Part shown: positions 26,408 to 34,700 of the stretch, one piece after another | Position numbering within the stretch: the first letter of the stretch is position 1 | Layout: the number at the start of each line of letters is the position of its first letter | From: Trichococcus flocculiformis | GTDB lineage: Bacteria; Bacillota; Bacilli; Lactobacillales; Aerococcaceae | Direction of reading: 5' to 3' | Assembly (NCBI RefSeq): GCF_900113645.1 | Contig: NZ_FOQC01000018.1 | Location: 1 to 44,193 of the forward strand | DNA: 44,193 bases | Notes under the pieces: model-generated | The model's database searches: none | The model's input: only the letters and a program-made list of their open reading frames with translations | What the model was told of the DNA's origin: nothing | Translations under genes and position numbers: made by a program

Positions 26408-27385
26408 ATGAAATACAGGAATCTAGGGAAAAGCGGTTTGCGTGTCAGCGAAATCGCATTGGGCAGTTGGTTGACCTACGGAAAATCAGTAGCGGATCAG
26501 ACAGCGGAGGCATGCATCCGAACCGCTTATGATGCCGGCATCAACTTTTTCGACACAGCCAACGTTTATGAAAAGGGTGCTGCTGAGACCGTGCTCGGAA
26601 AAGTGCTGAAGGACTATCGGCGCTCCAGTTTGGTCGTCGCCAGCAAAGTTTATTTCCCGATGGGGGATCGTCCGAATGACCGGGGCTTGTCACGCAAACA
26701 CATCATCGAAGCCTGCGACGCCAGCCTGAAGCGTCTGGACATGGATTATCTGGATCTCTACCAATGCCACCGTTACGATCCGAGCGTACCGATGGAGGAA
26801 ACACTCTGGGCGCTCGACGATCTGCAGCGTCAAGGCAAGATTCTTTATGCCGGAGTCAGCGAATGGCCGGCCGCCAAAATCCAGGAGGCTCACCAGATTG
26901 CAAAACAGCATAATTTCCGGCCGCTCATTTCCAACCAACCGATCTACAATATGATTGAGCGTTACATCGAGGTCGATGTGCTGCCCGTCTCCGTCGCCAA
27001 TGGCATGGGGCAAGTCGTCTTTTCTCCATTGGGACAAGGCATCCTGACCGGCAAATACAGATCCGGCCAACACGTTCCGGAAGGCAGCCGTGCCGCCAAC
27101 AGCAAACTGAACAGTTCAATGCAAAAGTATCTGGAAAACGAGTCCCTGTTGGAAGCCATCGGAGAAATCGAAGCCATCGCGCATGAATTGGAAATAACCA
27201 TGCCGCAACTGGCTCTAGCCTGGATTCTGCGCCAACCCGGCGTCAGCTCAGCCATCATCGGCGCCAGCCGTCCAGAGCAGATCGAAGATAACATCAAGTC
27301 GGTGGATATCGAATTGACGGATGAATTGCTGCTTGGCATCAACCAAATTTTGTTGAAAGTAAGCAGCTTTAAGCCGAGAAGCTGA
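26408..27385 (+). CDS. Aldo/keto reductase, voltage-gated K+ channel beta-subunit-like class
   Basis: A 325-residue member of the AKR group that includes potassium channel beta subunits and YghZ. The tetrad is Asp49, Tyr54 (DTANVYEKGAAE), Lys80 (ASKVYFPMG) and His121 (YQCHRYD). The C-terminal IIGASRPEQIEDNI binds the NADPH phosphate. GGAGG lies before the ATG. It is divergent from the other reductase, and the two are not close paralogues. Physiological substrate unknown. Confidence 0.9.
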   Translation: MKYRNLGKSGLRVSEIALGSWLTYGKSVADQTAEACIRTAYDAGINFFDTANVYEKGAAETVLGKVLKDYRRSSLVVASKVYFPMGDRPNDRGLSRKHIIEACDASLKRLDMDYLDLYQCHRYDPSVPMEETLWALDDLQRQGKILYAGVSEWPAAKIQEAHQIAKQHNFRPLISNQPIYNMIERYIEVDVLPVSVANGMGQVVFSPLGQGILTGKYRSGQHVPEGSRAANSKLNSSMQKYLENESLLEAIGEIEAIAHELEITMPQLALAWILRQPGVSSAIIGASRPEQIEDNIKSVDIELTDELLLGINQILLKVSSFKPRS

Positions 27386-27411
27386 GCATACGATGAATCA
27401 TTCCGGACATC

Positions 27412-27447
27412 AAAAAAGCCATCCTTATATCCAGGGTGGCTTTTTTT
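27412..27447 (+). terminator. Terminator after the plus-strand aldo/keto reductase
   Basis: Stem AAAAAAGCCATCC / GGGTGGCTTTTTT with a nine-base loop ends in seven T residues. Confidence 0.85.
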
Positions 27448-27492
27448 GCCTGTTCTCCATCCATTTGTTCTCCAAATCGAAGAAAAACGTGT

Positions 27493-27624
27493 GACCTCCG
27501 GCGAACGGTGGCTTCGCAGGAGGTCGCCTACATTTTCGGTTACGTTCTCCGATGAGGGAGGCTCCGCAGGATTTGCGTTTGCTGACGATCAGTTTACTCC
27601 GGCAAGCGACGCTTCACCGGAGCT
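27493..27624. repeat. Cluster of short CTCCGG hairpin repeats
   Basis: GACCTCC...GCGAA / TTCGC...GGAGGTC at 27493-27525 and ACTCCGG...CCGGAGC at 27596-27624, with a partial unit (TCTCCGATGAG...) between them near 27545. They fill the gap between the reductase terminator and aroD; no gene is visible here. Confidence 0.6.
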
Positions 27625-27672
27625 GAGCGGAAATCCGAAAGTTCCGAACCGATCTGTTCCGCCCGCACGTTC

Positions 27673-28428
27673 TTAATCCAGCGCCAGAATTTCCAGGATG
27701 GAACGGACATCGCGGACAGATACCTGACCGGGTGCAGAAACATCTTTGGCCGCCGCAAAAGTCAGGCAGGAACCGAACAGTTCTCCGGCCAAGCGCGAAA
27801 TGACGCCGTATTTGCCCATCGACATCGTGATGCAAGGGCGGTCAGCTTTCTCTTTTTTCATTTCCAACGTCGCCGCCAGCAGCGTCAAGACATCTTCCTC
27901 GCTCTGCGGCATGACCGCGATCTTTGTAATGTCTGCCCCGAGTTGCTGCATTTTCACCAATCTTGCGACGATCTCCTCTTTAGGGGGCGTTCGGAAGAAC
28001 TCGTGGCTCGACAGAACGACTTTCACGTTTTGTTCGTTCGCTTCGGCAATCAACTTGATTACGTCTTCTTCCGAACTGAACAGTTCCAGATCGATCATGT
28101 CTACCATGCCGCTCCGGATCGCGAAACGGTTCAATTCAAAATAGCGGTCCAAGCTCAGCTCGCGCTCGCCGCCCTCTTTTTTAGTGCGGAAGGTGAACAG
28201 CAAGGGCTTTTTATAAAGGCTTTTGATTTCGGCCAATAAAGCTTCCACTTGCTCGGGATGCTCCACTCCTTCGAAAAAATCGATGCGTAACTCCGCCAGA
28301 TCAAAAGCGACGTTTTCCAGTATTTTGACAGCAGCAAGGATGTCCTGTTTTGTTTTCCCTACCAACGGCACGCAGATTTTCGGCCTGCCTTCATTGAAGA
28401 CTATATCTTTCACTTGAACGATTTTCAC
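27673..28428 (-). CDS. aroD: Type I 3-dehydroquinate dehydratase
   Basis: A 251-residue beta/alpha barrel that dehydrates 3-dehydroquinate to 3-dehydroshikimate through a Schiff base. The catalytic His is in SSHEFF and the Schiff-base Lys in ITKIAVMP; AELRIDFF and MSMGKYGVISR are substrate-binding segments. GTG at 28428 is chosen because GGAGGGG precedes it and gives the family's usual length; an earlier in-frame ATG would add 16 residues. It stands alone, away from other shikimate genes. The 175 bp upstream separate it from the GH27 gene and hold a GCGGAA/TTCCGC stem but no clear terminator. Confidence 0.93.
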   Translation of the reverse strand: MKIVQVKDIVFNEGRPKICVPLVGKTKQDILAAVKILENVAFDLAELRIDFFEGVEHPEQVEALLAEIKSLYKKPLLFTFRTKKEGGERELSLDRYFELNRFAIRSGMVDMIDLELFSSEEDVIKLIAEANEQNVKVVLSSHEFFRTPPKEEIVARLVKMQQLGADITKIAVMPQSEEDVLTLLAATLEMKKEKADRPCITMSMGKYGVISRLAGELFGSCLTFAAAKDVSAPGQVSVRDVRSILEILALD

Positions 28429-28603
28429 TGGTGTATCCCCTCCATGGCGCATTCGCGTCCCTGCTTCCTTGAACAAACCCTTCCGATCAAAGGAAGCGGA
28501 ACTTCCGAGTATATGATACTTCCCATTTTATCGTTAATCGCACCAAAAGCATAGGGACACTTTGCGGAACTTTTCCGCTCCGTTCATTTTTCGATCTGTT
28601 TTT

Positions 28604-29875
28604 CTATCTTGTGACAAAAAGAGCGACACCATGGGCCGCGAGAAAAGTCGTTTGTGCTTCGGCCACCGACACGGTCCGGTTTGCCCAAACTTCATGCATT
28701 TCTCCTCCAATGGATTGTAGCCATTCCCCGGCCACTTCAGGCAAACGGGCCGGTTCATCCGACAGATTGAAGCAGGCGACATATTTCCTGGTGTCACTTT
28801 CCGAAACCCAGATCACCAACTCTTCCTTTCGGTACACTTCTCTTGCATCGCGCCCGTTCTGATGGGCGTCGATCAGATAAGGTTCGGTCAACAGCGACCG
28901 CGTCCAATCATCCAACTTCCGCAGATCCCCGCCGAACAGCAAGGGCGAACGGAAAATCGACCACAATGTCATCAGTGAGCGCTGCTCCTCTTTCGTGAAC
29001 CGCGTCAGCCGCGCCTCCGATCCGTCAGCCACGGTCCGGGCACCGATATGCCCCAGCGGCAGCATATCGCAATCCGGCCAAGTTCCGGCGCCGACAAAAG
29101 CCGACCACTTTCCGCAGCGTCCGAACATGTCATACAGCTGCTCCCAGTTGTCCCACAGATCGTCTGTCAGCCGCCACATGTTGGCATTCCGTTGGAAAAA
29201 GGTACCCCGTTCGATCGGGGCGGGTTCCGGTGAGAGGCTCAACACCATCGGCCTGCCGCAACTGTCGATGACTTTGCGGATCAGCTCGATTTCTCCGCTG
29301 TGCGTTCCGTACAATTTCGAATCCGCGATATCATCTACTTTCAGAAAATCGACTCCCCAGGAAGCGTACAGAGCCAGTAACGAATCGTAGTACGCTTGTG
29401 CACCGTCCTTCGTGTTGTCCACGCCGTACATATCTGTGTTCCACGGGCAGATGGAATTTGTATCCGCAATGTCCCGGGCTGTTTTTTGCGTACCCAAAAT
29501 CGGGCTATTGCCATGCACCGCCTGCCTCGGGATGCCGCGCATGGTATGGATGCCGAATTTCAGACCCATTGCGTGGACCGCATCCGCCAATGGTTTGAAC
29601 CCTAGTCCCCCTCTGCTCGAAGGGAATCGGTTTTCGGCAGGGATCAGCCGGCTGTATTCATCCTGACGGAGTTCGATGAACGGATGATAGGCGCAGGAAT
29701 CAGCGAGAGGTTCATACCACTGGATATCCACGACAATGTATTCCCAACCGTAGTCCTTCAAACTTTTCGCCATCACTTCGGCGTTGCCCAATACTTCCTC
29801 TTCCGTCACGCTGGCTCCGAAAGAATCCCAGCTGTTCCAACCTTTTGGTGGTGTTTCTGCGTAGCTTCTAAACAT
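28604..29875 (-). CDS. GH27 glycosidase, probable beta-L-arabinopyranosidase
   Basis: A 423-residue GH27 enzyme starting with PPKGWNSWDSFG. Asp181 (FLKVDD) is the likely nucleophile and Asp239 (RLTDDLWDNW) the acid/base. GH27 alpha-galactosidases have two Asp residues in the early DD-x-W motif. Here it is VVDIQWY, with Ile51 in place of the second Asp. The Geobacillus beta-L-arabinopyranosidase Abp carries Ile at this position, so that activity is favoured over alpha-galactosidase. The neighbouring arabinan-type genes support this. The ATG at 29875 overlaps the GH127 stop by 8 bp and has AAGGAGG upstream. The gene is intact although its operon is decaying. Confidence 0.85.
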   Translation of the reverse strand: MFRSYAETPPKGWNSWDSFGASVTEEEVLGNAEVMAKSLKDYGWEYIVVDIQWYEPLADSCAYHPFIELRQDEYSRLIPAENRFPSSRGGLGFKPLADAVHAMGLKFGIHTMRGIPRQAVHGNSPILGTQKTARDIADTNSICPWNTDMYGVDNTKDGAQAYYDSLLALYASWGVDFLKVDDIADSKLYGTHSGEIELIRKVIDSCGRPMVLSLSPEPAPIERGTFFQRNANMWRLTDDLWDNWEQLYDMFGRCGKWSAFVGAGTWPDCDMLPLGHIGARTVADGSEARLTRFTKEEQRSLMTLWSIFRSPLLFGGDLRKLDDWTRSLLTEPYLIDAHQNGRDAREVYRKEELVIWVSESDTRKYVACFNLSDEPARLPEVAGEWLQSIGGEMHEVWANRTVSVAEAQTTFLAAHGVALFVTR

Positions 29876-31856
29876 GCGTATCCTCCTTATCGACCCATAC
29901 TTGCATTTCTCCCAAAGAGCGATTACCCCAGTTGTAGTAGGGGATGAACGTGAGCATTTTGGGAATGGTTTGCGGTTTCTGATGAACGCGGTACAGCTTG
30001 CCCTGCCACCCATCTTCCATCACTTGCAGCTCCCCTTCAGCTTCCAGGAAGACGCTATCGCCGAGCAGCTTATCCGATCGGAAACGTGGTCGGACCGATC
30101 CGGTCAATGCCAGCAGATGCAGTTGTATCCCGTTGTCCTGTTCTTCCAGGCAATAAATGAAAGGTCCCCGTTGCAGGGCGACTTTTCCCTTATCCGCTTT
30201 GACAAGTGGATGCGCCTCGATTTCGTTGATGGCGATGGTGTATGTTAATTCGATAGCCATCGAATCGGAGATGACGGTCACATAAGTGTAGCCATTGCTG
30301 CTTTCGGCAACCGTTTCTTGACCGTCCACAACCAGTACCGGATTTTCCGCCCAATAAGGGATACGGATGCCCAAACGCAGCTGTTCGGAGGATGCTTTTT
30401 CAACTGCGATTACGGTCTGGCCCGTTTCCGATACCGTATGCTTTTGCCGAATTGTGTAAGGTTCGCCGGCTTGCTCCCCGGCCAGTTCGCTGTCGATGAA
30501 CAGATTCAGCAGCACTTCATCTTCCTTTTGCGTGAAGGCGTATCCCCCGACAGCGGGCAGCGTGCGCGCCAAGTTCGGCGGACAGCAGGCGCAGCCGAAC
30601 CAGGAAGGCCGCGTCGCCTTCACATGGCTCTTATCCGGATTCTCAGCGCTCGCTTGGGGATCGACTTCCAACGGATTGACGTAAAAGAAGTGCTTCCCGT
30701 CCAAGGCCATGCCGCTGATGATGCTGTTGTAAAGTGTCCTCTCCATGATGTCCGCATATTGGCTGTCGGTTTCGGTCTTCAGCAATTCATTCGAAAAATT
30801 CAGCAGCCCGATCGCCGCGCATGTTTCGCAGTACATCAGATCGTTCGGCAAATCATAATCATAGGTGAAAGCTTCCCCGCGGACCGTCGAACCGATGCCA
30901 CCCGTGATGTACATGCGCTTTTGGACGATATTCTCCCAGATTTTTTTCGCGGCACCGATCAGCTTTTCATCTTGCTTGTGGCGACCGGCCCCAGCCATTG
31001 CCTGCGCCATATAGACCAACCGAACGGCATGCCCTCTTGCCGAATCCTGCTCGATAACGGGCTTATGCGCTTGATGATAGACGGTATTGATGACAGGCTT
31101 CGGCCCTTGCTGCAGTCCCAAGCGATCATTTTCTTCCAGTTGCTCCGCAAAGAAATGTGGGTTCTGTCCGCGCACCTCCAGGAAGTAGCTGCTCAAATCC
31201 AAGTATTTCCGGTTGCCCGTCGACTCGTACAGCCGCACAAGCGCGAGTTCGATTTCCTGGTGGCCATCGCTACCGTCGATTTTCCCTTCCGATTTGCCGA
31301 AACGCGCTTCGATGCAGTCGATCGCTTTGTCGGCAATCTGAAGCAGCCGACCGGACCCGGTCGCTTCCTTATAAGCGATGGCGGCTTCGATCAGATGACC
31401 GATGCAGTACAGTTCATGGCTTTCGAACAACCTTCTGAACTTCAGGTGCGGGGCATCGATTTGATAATAGGTACTCAAATACCCGTCATCGTCCTGCGCC
31501 GCTTCCAAGAGTTCGATCGTTTCCTCCACTTAGGCGACCAGAGCTTCATCCTTTTCCAACGCGATTGTGTTGGCTGCCGCTTCGATCCATTTGTACAGAT
31601 CGCTGTCCTGGAAAAGCCAGCCGTAATGGTGTCCTTCCTTCTGTCCAGCCGCAATCCTGAAATTTTCGATCACATGGCTTTTTTCCGTCGGGATGGTCGC
31701 ATCCTCCCTTTCGCTTTCGATGACGATGTTCCCTCTGTTGTTGAGGACATCCCATTGGAATGGGATCATTTCCTCCCTCACCAGTTGCCTGTACTTCAGT
31801 CAGAAGCTGTCTGATACTGTCACTCTCGGGTGTTGTTGCAGCAATGGTTTGATCAT
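29868..31856 (-). pseudogene. GH127 beta-L-arabinofuranosidase, interrupted by two in-frame stops
   Basis: A 663-codon frame runs from ATG at 31856 (GGGGAT upstream) to the TAG at 29868. It would encode a complete GH127 protein. Codon 19 is TGA (31802-31800) where DSFW is expected, so a Trp codon TGG has become TGA. Codon 109 is TAA (31532-31530), between KDEALVA and VEETIELLEAA in the catalytic barrel. Both lie in the correct frame and no shift is needed. The rest is well preserved, including IENFRIAAG, FQDSDLYKWIEAAA, CCPPNLART (the zinc-binding cysteines) and the C-terminal beta domain. It lies between the small-ORF/DUF6171 genes and GH27. A sequencing error could explain one stop but hardly two. 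Internal restarts at GTG 31781 and 31529 exist. Confidence 0.88.
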
Positions 31857-31897
31857 TATCTATCCCCATTTCATCCAAATTTCAACCTGATTTTATG

Positions 31898-31993
31898 TCA
31901 AGATGCAAGAAAAGCCACCAGCAAGCCGGCAGCTATTCCTGTTGATATAAACGCTGATACAAAAGCGGTGCCTAAGCTGGATGGCGTTACCAC
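31898..31993 (-). CDS. Possible 31-residue single-helix membrane peptide
   Basis: A short frame starting GTG at 31993 overlaps the end of the DUF6171 gene by 7 bp and ends TGA at 31898. The product has a short polar start and then one hydrophobic helix with small residues (FISTGIAAGLLVAFLA). No good Shine-Dalgarno is seen, so expression would rely on coupling. The gap of about 130 bp before GH127 is otherwise empty. It could be real or chance; I include it because the helix fills the frame exactly. Confidence 0.35.
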   Translation of the reverse strand: MVTPSSLGTAFVSAFISTGIAAGLLVAFLAS

Positions 31994-32223
31994 TTACCCA
32001 AGGGGCAGCGTTTGTCCTGCAGACTGGCACGGAAGCGAACGAAGCAGCCACAATGCTTGCACGTATGCTCCGAAAGCGCCGGACACGCACTACAGACAAT
32101 CAACCGCTGGTCCCGCAGCTCGTTTGAGGCGTGGTTCAGCTCCATCGACAGTTGCTCATCGATGGCGCTCTCGATATCCATCTCCATCATCTGATTGTTA
32201 CGTTCGCAGCCTTTGCAGGTCAT
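31987..32223 (-). CDS. DUF6171-like small cysteine-rich protein
   Basis: A 78-residue protein with Cys at 3, 6, 44, 47, 55, 58, 60 and 73: an N-terminal CxxC, then CSAC and CKHCGC, which suggests one or two zinc ribbons. It resembles proteins annotated DUF6171 (from memory). The ATG at 32223 comes right after the GH51 stop, with AAGGA in the last GH51 codons as ribosome site. A longer frame starting inside GH51 lacks support. Function unknown; it belongs to the arabinoside operon by position. Confidence 0.75.
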   Translation of the reverse strand: MTCKGCERNNQMMEMDIESAIDEQLSMELNHASNELRDQRLIVCSACPALSEHTCKHCGCFVRFRASLQDKRCPLGKW

Positions 32224-32224
32224 G

Positions 32225-33676
32225 TCAGTTTTCCTTTGCGTATACGGAAACGACACTCATCGGAGGCAGCGTGATCGTCAATTCGTTGCCATCCACCGCG
32301 AAATCAGTGAATGTTTGTTTCGCAACGGCTTCAGGATTTTCGAACGAGTTATGATCATCCGTGCTGTTTCCGAAGATGCCCTCTGCTGCTGTTTCCCCGA
32401 ATACGCCGTCGACACGGCTCAACGTGATGGTTTCTGTGTCAGTCAGACTGTAGTTGCAGAAAGATGCCGTCATGACGCCGTCTTTTTTGGAAACCGTGTA
32501 ACTGGTCGTGCCGGAAATGACCCCATCCGCATCGACAAGGGTTGCGTCCTGGTGATTTTTATAGAGATCGAACACATAGTAGGTAGGTGTCTTGATCATT
32601 TCTGCGCCCTCAGTCAGAATCATAGCTTGCAGCACATTGACCATTTGGGCAATATTCGCCATCTGTACGCGGTCTGCATGCTTATGGAAAATATTCAAAG
32701 TCAGACTTGCGATCATCGCATCCCGGATTGTGTTCTGTTGGTACAGGAAGCCCGGGTTCGTGCCTGGCTCCACAGCCAGCCAAGAGCCCCATTCATCCAC
32801 GATTAGACCGACGCGTTTATCAGGATCATATTTGTCCATGATCGTGGTGTGCCGCGTGATCAATTCATCCATCTTCAAAGCGCTGTCGATCAGTGAAAAC
32901 CATTCTTTTTCAGGGAACCCCAGTGCCGGGCGCTTGTCTTCCCATACGGAAGCCAGCGCATAATGGTGCAGGCTGATGCCGTCCATGAACGGCGCTGCAT
33001 GCTTCATCAGCACATCCATCCAGTTGTAATCATCGATGTTCGGGCCGCAGGCGATTTTGTAAAGCGGTTCTTTCGTGTACTGTCTGACGTAGGTTTGGTA
33101 ACGGCGATACAGATCAGCGTAATATTCCGGACGCATGTTGCCGCCGCAACCCCAGCTCTCATTGCCGACGCCAAAGAATTTGACTTTCCACGGCTCGTCC
33201 TGCCCGTTTTCACGGCGCAATTTGGACATCGGCGAAAGACCGTCCATTGTCATGTATTCGACCCATTCCTGCATTTCCTGGACCGTGCCGCTGCCGACGT
33301 TTCCGTTGATGTAGGCTTCAGCCCCGACCTGTCTGCATAATTCAAAGAACTCATGCGTACCGAAATGGTTGTTTTCCGTCACGCCGCCCCAGTGCGTATT
33401 CACGATTGTGGCGCGCTCTTCGGTAGGACCGATGCCGTCTTTCCAGTGGTACTCGTCCGCAAAGCAGCCGCCCGGCCATCTGATGACCGGAACCTGGATG
33501 GCTTTTAGCGCCTCCACGACATCTTGTCTGATTCCGTTGACGTGCGGGATTTCTGAATCGGTTCCTACCCATACCCCTTCATAGATGCATCTGCCCAGAT
33601 GCTCCGCAAATTGACCATATATATAGCGAATGATTGTTCCTGTTTCTCTGTTCAAGGTTACTTGTATCTTATTCAA
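32225..33676 (-). CDS. abfA: GH51 alpha-L-arabinofuranosidase
   Basis: A 483-residue intracellular GH51 enzyme that releases L-arabinose from arabino-oligosaccharides. The acid/base Glu173 is in [11 protein letters not shown] and the nucleophile Glu295 in [22 protein letters not shown] is the family's substrate motif. A C-terminal beta-sandwich ends with [10 protein letters not shown]. It starts with TTG at 33676, which overlaps the stop of the GH43 remnant (TTGA), with AGGCAGGA upstream. It is intact, but the upstream deletion has removed the operon's original promoter, so it may be poorly expressed. The symbol reflects family. Confidence 0.93.
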   Translation of the reverse strand: MNKIQVTLNRETGTIIRYIYGQFAEHLGRCIYEGVWVGTDSEIPHVNGIRQDVVEALKAIQVPVIRWPGGCFADEYHWKDGIGPTEERATIVNTHWGGVTENNHFGTHEFFELCRQVGAEAYINGNVGSGTVQEMQEWVEYMTMDGLSPMSKLRRENGQDEPWKVKFFGVGNESWGCGGNMRPEYYADLYRRYQTYVRQYTKEPLYKIACGPNIDDYNWMDVLMKHAAPFMDGISLHHYALASVWEDKRPALGFPEKEWFSLIDSALKMDELITRHTTIMDKYDPDKRVGLIVDEWGSWLAVEPGTNPGFLYQQNTIRDAMIASLTLNIFHKHADRVQMANIAQMVNVLQAMILTEGAEMIKTPTYYVFDLYKNHQDATLVDADGVISGTTSYTVSKKDGVMTASFCNYSLTDTETITLSRVDGVFGETAAEGIFGNSTDDHNSFENPEAVAKQTFTDFAVDGNELTITLPPMSVVSVYAKEN

Positions 33677-33906
33677 ATGATTGTCCTGCCTTTCTGATTG
33701 TTGTCTGTTCCGGGTTCGCCGAAAATCGGAAAACCATCCGCGCTCCAGGTGAAAACTTGCGCGTGCGCATGGCGATCGGGCACATCCAAGGGATCACCCT
33801 CTGTCACGATTTTTGGGCGTACGTGGTAAACCAGCACATCATCCTCTCCATCCTCGCTGCGGGTGAAGCTATTGTGCCCGGGCCCGAACAACTGGTTTTG
33901 TTCGGA
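33673..33906 (-). pseudogene. GH43 glycosidase, C-terminal remnant
   Basis: About 78 codons remain. SEQNQLFGPGHNSFT followed by [25 protein letters not shown] and [13 protein letters not shown] match the end of the GH43 five-bladed propeller, the strands after the last blade. Everything before is missing: the frame continues rightward only as antisense of the regulator remnant. The stop overlaps the GH51 start, so the intact gene was once the first cistron before GH51. The right boundary near 33906 is approximate. Confidence 0.8.
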
Positions 33907-34326
33907 ACTCCTGATGACACACTGGAGCAGATTGACATCAGCATGGAAATCAGTTCCGAATTCCCTTTTTCGAATGATGTTTGGCCGTCCGATATCACAT
34001 TCACCTTGAACGGAACAGAGTTGGGCACATGGACGAGCCCAGGCGACTTCGCGGATACGCGCGGAAAGCTGAATCCATCTTGGTGGCCCTCGAATTTGAA
34101 CCAATACGGTTTATTGAAGACACTCAGGGTAACCCACCACGGCACTTACATGGACGGAGACCTGCTTTCCCAAGTCAGCATATCGGATCTGAATAAGACA
34201 GCCGAAACATGGGAAATCCGCATCGAAGTGAAGCCCGATGCTGAAAATGTCGGAGGCGTAACCCTGTTCGGCAAAAAATTCGGGAATCATGACCAGGACA
34301 TCAACTTCAAAGCCTACTATTCCTGA
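33907..34326 (+). pseudogene. ArsR-type sugar-operon regulator, C-terminal remnant
   Basis: About 139 codons encode the C-terminal effector domain of ArsR-family regulators found beside glycosidase genes: LEQIDISMEISSEFPFSND, PSDITFTLNGTELGTWTS, PGDFADTRGKLNPSWWPS and KKFGNHDQDI. The N-terminal winged helix and linker (about 165 residues in full-length relatives, from memory) are absent. The plus-strand frame stays open to the left, but that sequence is antisense to GH43 and not a regulator. A good terminator still follows. Family identity is by recall of related proteins. Confidence 0.78.
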
Positions 34327-34340
34327 TAAGCACCAGAAAA

Positions 34341-34378
34341 CTGCAGCCCACTCCTTTCGAGTGGACCGCAGCTTTTTT
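34341..34378 (+). terminator. Terminator of the broken regulator gene
   Basis: A 13-bp stem with two mismatches (CTGCAGCCCACTC / GAGTGGACCGCAG) is followed by CTTTTTT. Confidence 0.75.
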
Positions 34379-34562
34379 GGCTTTCCTTCGATTGACGGAG
34401 ATGCATAGCGGCGATCGAAGGAAAGCCTCTGCTCCGTCGAAGCCGCACTCGCCGGAGCACAACGGTAACTTCAGGCCGCAACCCCGGCGAGTCCCCGCTT
34501 ATCGGAGAATGCACCCCGAAATGTTGTCCGACCTCCGGTAAGGCCTTTGTTTACCGGAGGTC
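34379..34562. repeat. Intergenic hairpins, including CTCCGG family
   Basis: Three inverted repeats fill this gap: a 14-bp stem GGCTTTCCTTCGAT / ATCGAAGGAAAGCC (34379-34427), ACTCGCCGG / CCGGCGAGT (34447-34492), and a perfect 12-bp stem GACCTCCGGTAA / TTACCGGAGGTC (34530-34562). The last belongs to the short hairpin family. No coding potential is seen. Confidence 0.65.
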
Positions 34563-34635
34563 AGGGATTATTTTCATCCTGATGCGTTTGATCTGATCAA
34601 ACGGCATTTCCGATGCAAAAACTCTGGACAAGGAC

Positions 34636-34682
34636 AAAAAAAGCGTGGGCTGCCTCAATTTCGAGACAGCCCATGCTTTTTT
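34636..34682 (-). terminator. Terminator of the transketolase gene
   Basis: A long stem AAAAAAAGC-TGGGCTG-CTC / GAG-CAGCCCA-GCTTTTTTT with few mismatches lies about 20 bp after the stop. It is U-rich on both sides. Confidence 0.88.
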
Positions 34683-34700
34683 GTTCATCCGTTAGGAAGT

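Noticed and set aside
30318-31814. A 498-codon plus-strand frame antisense to GH127
   Set aside because: It shadows the GH127 coding strand; its amino-acid composition is typical of an antisense frame and it has no start signals.
33634-33906. The 5' part of the plus-strand frame that ends with the regulator remnant
   Set aside because: This stretch is antisense to the GH43 remnant and the GH51 start; only the part from about 33907 matches a regulator.
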